Below are positions 12,429 through 24,142 of a stretch of DNA of 64,000 bases, piece after piece. This stretch comes from Glutinoglossum americanum (Eukaryota > Ascomycota > Geoglossomycetes > Geoglossales > Geoglossaceae). The notes beneath the pieces were generated by a model that worked only from the letters and a program-made list of their open reading frames with translations, made no database searches and was not told the DNA's origin. The stretch is taken from the NCBI GenBank assembly GCA_020080175.1, contig JAGHQL010000006.1, forward strand, positions 213,731 through 277,730, in the 5' to 3' direction. Positions within the stretch are counted from its first letter, which is position 1. Every line of letters begins with the position of its first letter. Made by a program: the position numbers and the translations under genes.

Positions 12429-14058
12429 CTAGGCACCCAGGGCTTGGGACCGCCCCCCAAGGCGTAAACCGAATAGCCTACTGCTGCCCTTCAAGATGGC
12501 CATGGAGCTATCCGCGAATCGTCTGACCTCACTCGTGCCTGGCGTAGCGTCCCTGAATACCTCCAATACCGCAAAAAAGACATTAGATCCCGGCCAACCA
12601 CAGGGCGCGAATATCCCGCCCACCCCCAAACGGCCAAAAGGAAGATACAAAACGAAGCTCCAAATGCAAGCAGCAGGAAGACCATAAAAAAAGTGCTGCC
12701 AAATTTTACGGGGAATTGCCCGACATGGAGATTGGGGATAACGAAGTTGGTATTGAAGAAGAGTCGGTAAATAACGTAGGGGCTGAGAAATGAGTCGACG
12801 TTTTAAACCCACTACTAAGGTGGGTATGAGGGAGGGCACTGACCGCTGCAGGAAGAGCGCTTAGTACAAGAAAAACCAAGGGCAGTATCCTGAGCGACGA
12901 GAGGAGGGCGCCGCACTTTACCGCTAAAAGGTTCCAGCAGTGAAGAGAATAGATACGAGAGCAAAGTAGTCCTAGCCGTTCAGCAAACCATGATAAACGC
13001 CAGTTCCGAGATTAGCCTTCGGGTGGAGAAATAGCGAGAAATGTTGCCAATGCAGTAGAGTAGAATACTTAGCTCCGAGGCCACGGAACACAGAATCGAG
13101 GCGCAGGTTGATGGATAACACCAAGTAGGTTTTTGTAAAGAGATACTAGCAAACCTTGGTTTAGGGGTTGGACCATCTGGAGGGGGCTTTTCACCGGGAT
13201 GGAATTCGCTCTCGGACACGTAACCTTTGCCAATTTGATGGAAGCGTATTGCAACCTTGGGCGGATCCCCAGAGGAACGAAGCATGCCCAGAGGGTCCCT
13301 GAGCGACTCGGGAATCGGAGGGAGCAGGATGATCGCGAGCACCTCCAGCATTATGCCGATTCCCATAACCCACCGCCCGCGCGCTTCGTCCCTACGGCCA
13401 CTCCCGGCCCAACATAACGCTATCCCCATACACAGCCTTAACCCTAATAGTTGCGAGTATCGCCACTAAATACCCAAATGGCCACGCGGAATATAGGGCA
13501 TAAACCTATCCCTCATTCGCGACTGCAGCCCCAAGGCAAGCCCAGCCGTGATCACAGCACTAAGCAGACATGTCCCGCCGATCCCAATGCCCACGATCAA
13601 CTGCCAGACGACCAGCCAGTTGGTGAGTAAGGCGGGATTTGCAAGTCTAGCGGAGAATACCGCCCAAAATTGCAGCAAGTGAGAAAACCAGTAGCCCCAC
13701 CTCATACTCTCTTCGACACCCGTAAGCATCCTCTAAGATACCGAAGCTAATGTATCCGGCGACCGCACGGCGGAGATCGAGGTGCGCATGACTATATCGA
13801 GGCGCGAGGGCAGCCCACCGCAGACATATGCGATCATTGGGATGGCCACGTTAAAGGCAAATACCTATGCCTAAGATAGATCCGAGCTAGGGACGGTAGC
13901 TGATATTCAATTAGAAAGACGCATGTTATATGCCACTGTAAGAGCATGTTATATGCCTCTGTAAGAGCACCGCACAAGCCAAAACCTACTTCCAGCTGAG
14001 GGACAATACCGTTGCCCCACCAAAGGCAGCCCCATTCTTGAAGGGTAATATAGGGCAA
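12429..14058 (-). pseudogene. decayed MFS phosphate transporter (Pho84-like)
   Basis: Scattered minus-strand segments resemble, in order, an H+/phosphate symporter of the major facilitator superfamily. They are MIAYVCGGLPSRLDIVM (about 13830), FGILEDAYGCREEYEVGLL (about 13745; family pattern F-G-x-L-x-D-x-x-G-R-R), WQLIVGIGIGGTCLLSAVIT (about 13600; family W-R-x-x-x-G-x-G-I-G-G-x-Y-P-L-S), and RWVMGIGIMLEV with PPIPESLR (about 13370-13310). They lie in different frames and are separated by stops, so no continuous product can be made even allowing short introns. Key residues are also altered: the arginine before the G-I-G-I-G-G motif is Q, and the Y-P after it is C-L. The family would import inorganic phosphate at the plasma membrane; this copy should not work. 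The ends are approximate. Confidence 0.6.
13921..13966. repeat. 23-bp tandem duplication inside the transporter pseudogene
   Basis: Two adjacent 23-bp units, 13921-13943 and 13944-13966, differ at one base. The insertion is not a multiple of three and so is one visible lesion in the transporter relic. Confidence 0.8.
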
Positions 14059-15957
14059 TCAGTTAGGCAAGGCCATCATCTAAAAGCCATTGTGCTTACC
14101 GATTTGTGCGGTCGAACTCATCGGTGAGACAGCTTGCCCTTTTCCATTAGCGCGGCCAAGCCAGAGTAGCTTTTTCTAACGAGTTCTCAAGCAGTAGCAA
14201 GGGTAATAAGGTGTCCCATGCGCCAGCTATTCATAGGCTATAACTAAGGAGAATGAGAAAGCTGAGACGCGTCGCTCTCGGAGCAAGGGAACTCGATTGA
14301 TAGTTAGATAAGGGAGATGATGCTCGCTTCCCAATGGAGAGGCGCAGCAAGCTTCTTGGCGGCGAGACGTATAGGTTACGTAATTGAGCTTTGCGACAAA
14401 CCCACGTGAAACCCCAAAAGCGCTATAAGTCTACGTGGCAAAATATGTAATAGACCGGGTCGGAATGGCAATGGATTGGGTACGGGGGTGGGGGGATAGC
14501 ACCAGGACTGTGAAAACCGGCTTCACTAACTGTTCTACCGCACCCCGCAGTAGAGCACCGCTGGGGGCCATTAGATGTGGACGGAGGTGGCTTAGAATAG
14601 ATGCCTTAGTGCATAGTGGCCTACATCAGCATCGATCCGGGCCTCATTGCGTACTCGTTGCTCCTATAAACTTCGTTGTGGCTTCTCGCCGGCTCTCGAA
14701 AAGTGTCGGGCCGGATCGGATCGGGTGGGCCAACCCGACACGACCCGCACCCATATCGTCAACCTGGTTCAACCTTCAACCTTCACCTGTCAGAGCCAAG
14801 GGTATCCTTTTTGGTAACCAATTACCTCCCCTTGCGGACGCCGGGTAAGTACAGGATAGACATCTCAAGATAAGATGAACGCAGGACCTTGAAGGCAACC
14901 ACCAGGGTGATCGGTCCACAACTTTAGTGGGTGCGATAGCGACGAAAACCTATGCTACCCAAACGGCAAGCAAGCCACGCCGGGTACCATGGATTTTCGG
15001 GCGCAGTGGCGTGGTCGCAATCCAGTCGGCTAAAAGAGAGAGATGATGCAACCTCGAGAGTGACCGGGGTGGTCTGGAGCAGAACTTCCAGTTACTTTAT
15101 TATCTATCGTAAGTTTTATAGCCAAGGATAGCAGCCGGCTCGACCCCTAAACAACCCTAGACAACCCTAAACAACCGACCCAACTCAGCCTAAACTCACA
15201 TCCCAACACGGCGGACACAGAGCAGAACAAGCTAGTCTAGTCGAGGCGCTGTAAGGTTGGGTACAGGCCCGAGGATCGGGTAGTGGAGCAGGAGGCTGCG
15301 GATCAGCACGCAAAACGCAAAGGTACATGTAGTCTACGAATGAGTCACCGGCCCACTCACCAAAGAACTCGCCTCCGGGGCTCCATCTCGAAACACACGA
15401 CCACCTCGAGCCAGCCACGCCTCTCAAGCCCCATCCCGCGAGCCGAGAACGCGCGAAGCCAGTCAGCCACGACGGCCTGCCGACTCGACGCGACGTTCCA
15501 GATATATAGTCTGATGTTTCTAGGCACCGCGGGCGATTGAGATTATGTCAGGGAGCTGTTCGCCCTAGATTTCGGATCTGCAGCCAAGACCATCAGAAGA
15601 CCCAGGCGAGGCTGAGAGGCCGCGCCAGCCAATCAAGCGCCGTTCGCCCACCCACCCGTCTCCCACACACGGGTGCAGGAACCACGTGCCGCGCTATTTA
15701 TTTTCCTCGGTCTATAAAGTGGCGGGGTTTCCCTTTCGCCTCGTTCTTAGGCTGAAAATTTCATCGAAACGTCAACTCTCTCTCCGAAGCCATTTGAACG
15801 TCCTCGCAACCCGCATCTGGGCAACGACAACGTCCTGATTTCTGGCGAATCCGGATAAACTCGTGCGTCTGCGGCCCTCGGCGTGCGTGTTTTGCGACTC
15901 GGTTTCAGTTAGCCGACCGACAATCTCTCAGCTGGAGGCTCGTGCCCAACCGCCACG
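14059..15957. other. intergenic stretch and upstream region of the Gly/Tyr-rich gene
   Basis: No gene recognised. The part before 15.0 kb holds only short frames. The last 300 bp carry promoter-like elements listed separately and a CT-rich stretch (about 15770-15790) of the kind often found near fungal transcription starts. Confidence 0.5.
15683..15718 (+). promoter_or_regulatory. E-box plus TATA box upstream of the Gly/Tyr-rich gene
   Basis: CACGTG at 15683-15688 is followed by TATAAA at 15713-15718. They lie about 240 bp before the start codon at 15958 and just ahead of the CT-rich stretch. The arrangement fits a core promoter with a bHLH-type site; use in vivo is not shown by sequence. 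Confidence 0.4.
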
Positions 15958-16939
15958 ATGACTAGTGGAAGCCGGGGAGGCTACGGCTACCCTTACGACA
16001 GCAGTTACCGGACAGGTCCCGAAGCTGGCAGGGGTCGCGGTGGGTACAACGATACGGCGAGATACGGCGCTGCTCCGCGACCGCCAGGCGATCGGTGTAG
16101 GTTGAACTTGCACACGCTCCCCCTTTGCGTCAAAAGCCTTCCCATAGAAGCTACGCCTGCTAACCAACCCCTTGGGTAGACGTCCCAGACTACAGCTCCA
16201 GCGGCGGCGGCTACGACCAGTACGGCAGGGGCAGCAGGGACGGCAGAGACGGCAGGGACGGCAGAGACGGCAGGGACTACGCTTACGACTCTGCGCCCCC
16301 TCCCAGGGATCCACGCGATGCACGCCCTACATACCCTCCATACGGTTCGCTAGCGGACCGGCCACATGATAGCAGATGTGGGTTAACCCATATGTATTCT
16401 TTCACTTACTATCTCGCATAAAATGATCGCTCCACGGACATCGCACGTCTCCTAACGCGCTTATCACATACAGATGCCCCGGGACCAGGATATGGCCGTG
16501 GAGGTGGCAGTGGATATGATCCCCGGTACGATGCCCCTTACAGCTCCTACGCCCCTCCGGATTCGGGTAGATATGGGCCAGATATGGGATACGGCCGCGG
16601 TGGACCTCCCCCTACTGGTCTACCGCTTCCGGGGGATGGAAGATGTAGGTTACCCACGCAACCCCTACCGGAGCTACAATCCAACCTTGCCAAAAGAACC
16701 ACAACTAACAGCAAACCCCAGACCCCACATACCCTCCAGCCCCCCGCCCCGGCGGCCCCCCAGACCCGCGCCTCCCCCCGGACCCCCGCGACCCGCGACT
16801 CCCCCCAGGCTACTACCCCCCGCGCGACGCCTACCCACCAGACCCACGAGGAGGAGGCGGCGGCGGCAGCAGCGGCGGAGGAGGCGCCTACCCGCCGGGC
16901 AACGGCCGCGCGGGCTACACCGGGCCGGGGCCATACTAG
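15958..16939 (+). CDS. Gly/Tyr/Arg/Pro-rich low-complexity protein, four exons
   Basis: Exons 15958-16096, 16180-16377, 16474-16644 and 16722-16939 join in frame to 241 codons plus TAG. All three introns are phase 1 and each splits a Tyr codon (T|AC or T|AT) that follows Arg. Their donors are closely alike (GTAGGTT, GTGGGTT, GTAGGTT) and branch sites such as GCTAAC are visible. The product is disordered and rich in RGG, GYGRGG and PP. It has a 9-bp-based GRD run (about 16228-16277) and a Gly9/Ser block before the end, GYTGPGPY. No folded domain is seen. RGG- and Tyr-rich composition recalls RNA-binding or condensate-forming proteins, but that role is inference. If intron 3 is not removed, a different frame stays open far past the normal stop (see findings). 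Confidence 0.85.
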
Positions 16940-18935
16940 CACGCAGCGGGCCCGCCCACCACTTCCACCAGTCCTCTCAGTCGGGAAGAACGGCGTTGCG
17001 GTTATTCCACTTATTTTCTTTCCCCTTCTATTCTCTCCATGTCCCCTTCACGAAACCCCAAAAAAGAAAAAAAAAACCAAAGCTTCACGCAGCGCAGTGC
17101 ATCAAAGACAGGCAGGCGTATGGCGAAAACAGCACGCGCGCGCCTCGGCTCTGGGGGGCGTGTGCGCGGTGATAGTGCCTGGAGAGAAAAAACTACCCGT
17201 GCGAAGGGGAAGAAGGGGAAAAAAAATGTTGGGTTGCGTTTGTTACACGCCCGCTCTGTTGCATTTTCCTTTCGCTTTCCTTTTCTTCGTTCCCCCCGGG
17301 GCAACCCCATTCGGTGGTAGTCCCGAATTCTCTTTTTTTTTTCTTTTTCCCGCCTCTCGGTCAATCTTTCGATCGATCAGATTCCAGGAAAGCATCATCA
17401 TTGGGGGTTTTTTGGAAATTATTGTTTTTTTTTTTTATCTGTTTATCTGTTCGCTCGTTCCGTTTGTTAACCCCCATCCCCTTTTCTTTTTGGGTTTTTT
17501 TTTGGATCCCGGGCCTAAAGTAGCTACTGCTGAAAAATCAAAACCTATTTATAGACGCGTTGTGGTGTGGTCGTCTATGGGTCGTGTATATGGGCTGGTT
17601 TTGCGTGCGCGCGGTGGTGGTCTAGTGCCGGTGCTGTTTTTTTTTTTCGCTCTGTCGTTGGTTCTTGGTGCGATGGTATACGGCTTTTCAGGAAATTCGG
17701 TTCGTGCGACTAACCGGCCTGCTGACTTCTTTCTTGGGCTTTGGTCTGCTTTAACTGTCTCGGGGTATTCAGTTTTTAAAATGCGAGAATTTTATGCTGA
17801 GATGAACTAACTCAAATAGATGGGATATTCTACATTCAACCCGGCTGCCCCTTCGTGTACAACCTTGCGCAGGAGCCTAACAAGAGTGGGGGACACTGCT
17901 TCGGCCCAGATAGGAACACCCGTTATAACCTGGCTCTTCCCAGGGATGGTGCCCCGGCGATGAGCGATCTTGGTTATGGGGTGTGTGGTCCGCGGGGCCG
18001 GCTTTATTAAGCTGAGGGTGAGATGGCAGGTCTCGCGGCGGGATCAAGTTTAGGGAGCTTGATATTAGGTAATGTTAGCAGAGGGCCGCCTACTTGCTAA
18101 CCCTTGGATATCTTGGTTCAGTGTGTGATCCCTGTAGTTGGCTTGTCAGGTTAACGCTAAGCCGGTTTCCCGATTTATTGCTCCCTGTAGGTGCGTAGAT
18201 AAGGTCATGTAGATAGCCGCTGTGTAGGGGAAGAGAAGGTCCTGCAACGCTTGCTCTAGCCACACAAGATTTACCCAGGAGTCCAGGACGCAGAGGCATC
18301 GCTAAGTGGCCTCAGCGAGCGACGAAGGGCCCCGTCTCTCTCAATACCACTCTTAAGCGAATCCAACCCGATATCTAGATATTCCTAACTGGATAGTAGG
18401 TGTTAAAGTAGAGTACAAATCACCCGGATCAATTCTGAGAAAATTAAAAATGCGTGTTAAAGATACCCTAGAGTCGCGGCTAGTACTATGCGTGGCATGC
18501 GTGGTCGGGTACCCAAGCCGTTTTGGGGTGGAGTGGCCGGTTTGGTCATGTAAGTGTGTGGACGGAGTACATGTAGCAGGACACGCCCCACACTATAGCA
18601 AGCTATGCGGGCAAAATGTAGCATATGCCAACACCGCAAAATGAGAATTACAGACTGGCTTGTGGACTGTGGGCGGCTGCGTCTTCCTTGCATATAGTGT
18701 CCGGCTCCTCCGGCTCCTCCGGCTCCCAACACTCGAGAAAGATCGCTCATGGGCAAGCCGGAAATCGCTGGTGGTCCAAACCAGACCAGAAATAAGCAAG
18801 CAGATAACCCGCCCTACGCCATATCTATTCTCCACTACAGACTCTCCGGTAATTGCCCCACCCGGATGAGTATCTAGCTAACCAACTTAGCTGTAATCGA
18901 CCTATGACGTAATCGATCCCAAATCTCAAATCAAC

Positions 18936-19007
18936 CGTACCCACTTTATAAACCATACCTACTTTAGAAAGCGTACCCACCTTGGAAACCATACTCGCCT
19001 AGTTACC
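18936..19007. repeat. 18-bp degenerate tandem repeat, four units
   Basis: Four adjacent 18-bp units follow the pattern C-R-TAC-Y-Y-R-C-Y-T with variation toward the last unit. The repeat lies in intergenic DNA about 150 bp before a small ORF. Function unknown. Confidence 0.6.
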
Positions 19008-19154
19008 CAACGAATCCCCGGCGCCTGGGATGTTTTCCCAGTTCGGATGAACCCGGGTGTGGGCCTGAGCTAATATAGAAGACCCACCCGCCTATTAGCC
19101 TGTCGTTTCCCTTCTAATTACTCCCTCAACCCGCTCCCTCTTGCCTCGTTTAGC

Positions 19155-19298
19155 ATGGATAGCCTCGCTTCTACCCATATGGTTCGGATAAATGCCTTGG
19201 CGTTGACCGCTGAGCAGCTGGCGTCGCATGCTCATCCGTTTAGGGTGGAATACCCGAATTTAATGCTGGTAGAGCCCCTGCAGAGCCATATTGTCTAG
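19155..19298 (+). CDS. small ORF, 47 residues (uncertain)
   Basis: An ATG at 19155 opens 47 codons to a TAG, following a CT-rich stretch typical of fungal leaders. The product begins MDSLASTHMVRINALALTAE and has no recognised motif. It could be an upstream ORF or first exon for the 2EXR-type gene, or chance. Confidence 0.25.
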   Translation: MDSLASTHMVRINALALTAEQLASHAHPFRVEYPNLMLVEPLQSHIV

Positions 19299-19511
19299 CG
19301 TCTCGCTCCCGCTATACACAGATTGGCTGTAATAGGCGCTTGCGACCCGGGAAATGCTCCTAGAAAGGACCAAGGGTGCCTTTTCCCCTCACTCTTCGGC
19401 TGCTCTGAGGCCTGTGTTCGCATGGGGTATAAATCCTTCCCTCTAGTCTTCTTTTCCGGACGCTTCCTGCTTCTTGTTCTCTACGCATCCTTAATCCCCG
19501 GCTCAAACACA

Positions 19512-20435
19512 ATGACCGCACAGCCCCCAAGACAGACCACCGCCTCGGTCTTCGACAAGCAACGCCTATCGGTAACAACGGCTCCGTCGATACTTTTTAA
19601 ACTCCCCCGCGAAGTCCGCGACGAGATATACTGCCATGTGCTTGGCCTTCCCACATTTACCAGTCCGCGTGGTCGTACAATCTGCCATGTCATCTGGTCC
19701 GGCAAAAACATAATATCCCGCTTCTCCCCGGGGGACCGCCACCCCGAGTGTGACAACGAAACGGAGGTATGCACTGAGATCCTTCGCACCTGCCGAACCG
19801 TGTCTGAAGAATGTCTGTCTTTGCTTTACTCCCGTATGGCATTTAGCTTCTTGCCCATGAGCCAAGATTTCATGTGGGGCGAGCTCTTGTGGTTCCTTGA
19901 CATGATCGGGGAAAAAAATCGCCAGTGTCTGGGAGAGATTAGTGTGGAAGCACCTTGGGTGGCGCCACTGGTAGAAAGCCCATATACCAGAAAACCCACA
20001 CTAGAAGGTATATCGTGGTTGCGAATAAACCCAGATAAGCACATAGAGTGGGATAAAGCGCTGGGATGGGAGGCGAGCCCCATGGCAGAGGTCGCGTCGA
20101 AGCGCCTCGCTGGACTGACGCCTGGACTCCGCAAATTCGAATTAGTGGCGACAGCCGAGCTGATTGACATGTTGTGGGAGGAGGAGGGATCCGAAGCAGC
20201 GAACAAGGCTCAGTTCGAGGCTCTAGAGAAGGTTGCGGAGGCGTTCCGTGGGACGGCCGTCGAAGTGACCTTTAATATCGAGCAGCTCTCCTGCCCCAAG
20301 GTTGATCCCGTTATCCAGAGGATAGTTAAGAAATTCGGCTGGAAGACAATCAATCAACGTGAGTACGCGCCACTATTGGATGAAAATGAAGAGGATAAGT
20401 GGGTTGTTTCTATCCCAGATAACTCGTGGTGGTAG
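19512..20435 (+). CDS. 2EXR/F-box-like protein, paralogue A
   Basis: The frame contains ILFKLPREVRDEIYCHVLGL near the start, the usual opening of fungal 2EXR or F-box-like proteins. Family-typical segments follow: EILRTCRTVSEECLSLLYSR (an old-copy, cell-wall-independent helix pair) and LTPGLRKFEL. I chose the ATG at 19512 (MTAQPPRQ) because it sits just before the domain; the same frame is open back to 19323, but that extension is hydrophobic and leader-like. No intron is seen and the length from this start is 307 residues. It is clearly paralogous to the gene at 35937-36791: both share LPxEIRDxI, ILRTC, SEECL, LLWFL, IGEKNR and LTPGLRKFEL. Function unknown; such proteins are often lineage-expanded. 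Confidence 0.75.
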   Translation: MTAQPPRQTTASVFDKQRLSVTTAPSILFKLPREVRDEIYCHVLGLPTFTSPRGRTICHVIWSGKNIISRFSPGDRHPECDNETEVCTEILRTCRTVSEECLSLLYSRMAFSFLPMSQDFMWGELLWFLDMIGEKNRQCLGEISVEAPWVAPLVESPYTRKPTLEGISWLRINPDKHIEWDKALGWEASPMAEVASKRLAGLTPGLRKFELVATAELIDMLWEEEGSEAANKAQFEALEKVAEAFRGTAVEVTFNIEQLSCPKVDPVIQRIVKKFGWKTINQREYAPLLDENEEDKWVVSIPDNSWW

Positions 20436-21888
20436 CTTCCGAATTGTTTTCCGCGTACAGAAAAAGCGACTGGGTTAATTCATCGATTTCGCAGGAACTA
20501 TGACAAATCGTAGGTCGGATTCGTCAGGCGCATAGGTTTGGCTGGATAGGTTTAGGCTAGTTTGCATAGGTTAGATCGCATTGGACGGATTGCATGGGGG
20601 TCGAATCGCATTGGTCGGATTGGAAGGAATAGGTTGGGCGGCGTAACTTCCTTAGAGTAACAAATGCTAAAATAAATTAAGTAACGACCAAAGTTAGACG
20701 TGACAATGGAAGCTATTCTAGAACGCCTCTTAGTGCGAGAATTTTTATAACGATTGCTTGTAAATGTGCTGCGATGATGCGTGGATGTGAATGCCCTGCG
20801 CATGCCAAGCCGCTAATCACCCCAGGATTAGCTGATGGGTCTAACCCCATTCTCTTAAGGCGATCATCGCCTACCACAACCAACACTCTTGTATGTGTGA
20901 GCGGGGGCAAAAGTGTTGTTGTCCTAGGATTCAACACACCTTTAAGATCCGCTAGCCTAACGCATAGAACCTTATCCACTCTATAATCCCCGACTCGACT
21001 CAGCTTACCCCTCAGCTAAAGAGGGTAGCCAAGATAGATAATAGCCGTTCAATCCCATCCAACCCACCCGTTTTACGACGCTCCACCGAAGAAAAGCGCC
21101 CACGAATGACTCAAGCCCCCAAACCCCAGATCCTGGACTCTAGCTGCCCAGTCTCACTCAGCCTTGCATCGCAGTCCCCCCGCCGGAACCCTTCCCATTC
21201 CCGCAAGTCGCTTAACCGCCGCCCAGCCTTTTCTCCAAAACTAGGCAGACGGTTTCACCATCTCCACCGCGAGGCTGCCGTCTGCCTCGCCTCGGCTAGC
21301 CACGGGGGCTAGGCTAACAGGGCGAAACGCACGGCTGATTCGTGTTCGGTGCAAGAGCTCGGAATCGCCAGATTGAGTAAGTTGGGTGCTGAGCGGGTTT
21401 CTGGGAAAGAGAGCTCAGTTTGGTTTTTAGGGCGTATATCTTATGTAAGCTTGGTGAGGCAGGGTTGATAGGTGGTTTCCTTTCGAGCTGGGGATTCTGT
21501 TAGGCGCGAGGTGGGATATGAGGTGCCTTGGCCGGCGGTGTGGGGTTCAAATTATAGCTGTTGGTAGGCAATCGCCGGTTGCGTGTTGCCCGTGGCGCGA
21601 TCACTCTGGGCTTTGGTTAGATAACCCTCCGTTAAGAATGACGTCATGCATCACCGCTGTAGCTATTGGCCTGACTGGCATGGCAAAAAGCGAATTTCGG
21701 TGTTTTTCTCCGGTCTCTCGCTTACTTTCTACGTACTCACTCCGGTCACCATTGTTACTGGCTCACATTACGCTCACTTGATAGTCAGTTGAACTCCATT
21801 CCTTTAGCTACCTTATTTCACACGTCGAAACTCGCTTCAATATATCTTTAACCCTGCATTCACACCATATTCGGAGGCTGGGTGTCCC
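20436..21888. other. intergenic stretch
   Basis: 20510-20640 has short, loose direct repeats of a TCGCATTGG-type word. One aminotransferase-like relic is listed separately. The rest shows only short frames. Confidence 0.5.
20713..20979 (-). pseudogene. fragment resembling a class III PLP aminotransferase
   Basis: The minus strand encodes GLACAGHSHPRIIAA, close to the conserved G-x-x-x-x-G-H-x-H-P-x-I-x-x-A segment near the N-terminus of class III aminotransferases. Upstream is VVVGDDRLKRMGLD where the family has a G-D/G-x-x-L-x-D-x-D-G stretch. No downstream part with the catalytic lysine was found and the frame carries no intact gene. A chance match is possible. Confidence 0.35.
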
Positions 21889-23878
21889 CTATATTGACTC
21901 GAAGTTCCGCAGTGCTTTCTCGAGCGGGCGGACGACCTCACTATATACCGCATCCCTAAACTCATGATCCTCCAGGTTCGTGCTCCTTGGCCCAAACGCG
22001 CAAAAGATACATCTTCTAATAGCGTTGTCGTATTCGGGCCCACCCTCTCCAAGGGCTTGTTCATACCATTTCGACGCGGTGGCGAAGTCCGTGTTATCGT
22101 TGGGCTTGCCGTCGGGACCAAGATAGTTCTTCCGGATAGGTTGCTCCTCGAGCGCTTGGCCGAAGCAGAGTTCGAGAAGCAGGATCCCGAGCGCCTGGAT
22201 GCTTTTGCGGCATGAGTTGTGAGTCGGAGTGTCTCGTGTCATGGTGGACGTAGCGTCTCGAGACACGTAGGGTCGCTCGAATATGACGGGCCCTGAGGAG
22301 CCCTCATTAGCCCGTAGGAATAATATGTCCCTTTTGCTCCACCTCTCGCTGAGCCAGGGAGTCGTGTGGAGCAGTAGTAAAGAAGACGCTAGTGTCACCG
22401 CGACGGCTAATCTCTCTAGCCTAGAGAGCGCCATGCGCTCTCCCGTATCTGAGAGCCCACTGGCATTGCCGTGTCGCAATAGCAGGCTTTCTAAGCTCAC
22501 CAATTCCCAAGAATCAAGAACCTCCCGCGATTCTTTAACCTGGGCGAATGTGAATCGCCGATTCTGGCTGTCTGACAGGAATCCAAGATGTGGTTTCCCC
22601 ATCTGGGCCTCTTGGATGGTTGAGCAGAGGTCGACGATCTCGGCCATTCCGGGAGTCTTGTGGTTCGGAGGCTGTCCTTTTTGTGGCATCGAAACCGTGC
22701 ACGTCTCCTGCGAAAAGCTGACCTTTTTTTTGTTGGATTTGATAGCCAGGCTGCCGTAGTGTTAGCTGACGGCGAGAATCTTCTGTTGAATTACAGCCTT
22801 GGCTAGGAGCGACATATACCTCATAGTAGTGCTTGTCAATGAGGATGACCTAGAGCTTTCCGAAACCTCCGTCAATACAACTTGAGATCTGAAGTCATGC
22901 TTGGGGTTAGTAATAAACCCCGCCGTTGGGGGTGGTTGAAACGTTGACTGCGTCTTTGGAAGATCTGAGTCGACTTCCACCACACTGATCTCCAACTCAT
23001 GCCAGTCCCACGGCCTCGGCTGGGGTTGGGCCGGATTCACCTCATAGCAGAACAGAACCTTGAACGCGGAATATGGCAAATCGGTGCCTCCTAGATCGGT
23101 CCCGGGATCTGTGGCGGTTCGCTTCTCCAACAGCAGGTTTGCCCCATGTGACAGCTGACAGCTACACCGCCACCCCGACGTGAGAACGGCATGTAAGTCA
23201 CGGGCGTGCTCCCGAGCACGCTGAAAGGACATGGTGGGCGGGGACTTTCGGTAACGCCGGGAGGGTGCCAGTTCGTCGCTTGACTGCAAAAGCTTCCGGA
23301 GCTCCTCGTTGTGCCGGTCCAGTGCCTTCGCCAGCTTCTCTCTCTTCTTCTTCGAGAGTGTGAATTTGATTCGACGGAACTCGTATTCCCACCTCACCCT
23401 ACTCAGGGCGCTTGTTTCGTTGTCGGCCCATCCGGTCTAGATGCCGACGATTGTTAGGATATGACTGAGGGAAAGGTGGCCAACTACACACCTCTCCATC
23501 TTTAACTCCCAGCTTGTTTTTCAGTTTCTCCATATCAGTTATCATACTATTAACGGTGTTCATGTACCAGTCGTAAGACTTTGGCAACCTATCTCTAAGC
23601 TTGTCCTCGAGGCCTGGTTTGCTCCATGATTGCCCTCCAGGATCCTTCAGTAGATCATTCATTTCGGCATCGGATTCAATTATATCTGCCAGAAGTCTCT
23701 CAAGGTTCTCATCGAACCTTATAGACTGAAAACCGATGGCGTGGACGAAACCCATATACTCCGTGCGGAAGCCCCACCAGTCCTTTAGAGCCTCGAAACC
23801 TTCTTGGTAGTGCTCTAAAGCAGATAGGACCAGCGGGAATGTTGCAAGGACAAACCCAGCCGCTTCGACTCCGCTCAT
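21889..23878 (-). CDS. DUF7580-type fungal protein
   Basis: Exons 23878-23492, 23436-22820 and 22750-21889 join in frame to 621 codons plus stop, with introns of 55 and 69 bp (branch sites CCTAAC and GCTAAC). The N-terminus MSGVEAAGFVLATFPLVLSA is a HeLo-like hydrophobic helix start typical of this family. The middle has WEYEFRRIKFTLSKKKREKL and SGWRCSCQLSH. The C-terminal part has LGFLSDSQNRRF and a kinase-like but degenerate fold with KSIQALGILLLELCFGQ, the usual DUF7580 signature. The family is abundant in filamentous ascomycetes near NLR-type and heterokaryon-incompatibility genes; its biochemical role is unknown. The gene looks intact. It is transcribed away from the C2H2-ankyrin gene, sharing a 264-bp intergenic region. 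Confidence 0.85.
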
Positions 23879-24069
23879 GACGATAAAAACTGACAGAATG
23901 TATTTTCATCCGACGTCGGTGCGGACACTTGGTGGAGCGAAACGGCTATGGGGGAGGAAGCCGGTCGCTGAAGGCAAAATGTTTCGCTTTTTCTAAATGA
24001 GGGGTAAAAGTGGGGTAAGATAGCAAATCTATGGCATTGCGCCAAGAATCTTCTAACTTCCCCGCACAC

Positions 24070-24112
24070 AACCATCACCATCACCAACCATCACCATCAC
24101 AATCATCACCAT
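24070..24112. repeat. ACC/ATC microsatellite in the divergent promoter
   Basis: A run of CATCAC-type triplets lies 30-70 bp before the ATG at 24143, between two divergent genes. Length variation here could affect expression; this is inference. Confidence 0.6.
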
Positions 24113-24142
24113 AGCCGTTACATTCACTTCTGGGAATTCAAG

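Larger units (their letters stand above)
16940..19511. other. intergenic stretch with pyrimidine tracts
   Basis: 17030-17660 holds A-rich and then T-rich homopolymer runs, probably the 3' untranslated and downstream region of the Gly/Tyr-rich gene. 17800-19100 has no gene-like frame apart from the tandem repeat and small ORF listed separately. 19320-19511 is in frame with the next gene but is more likely its leader. Confidence 0.5.
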
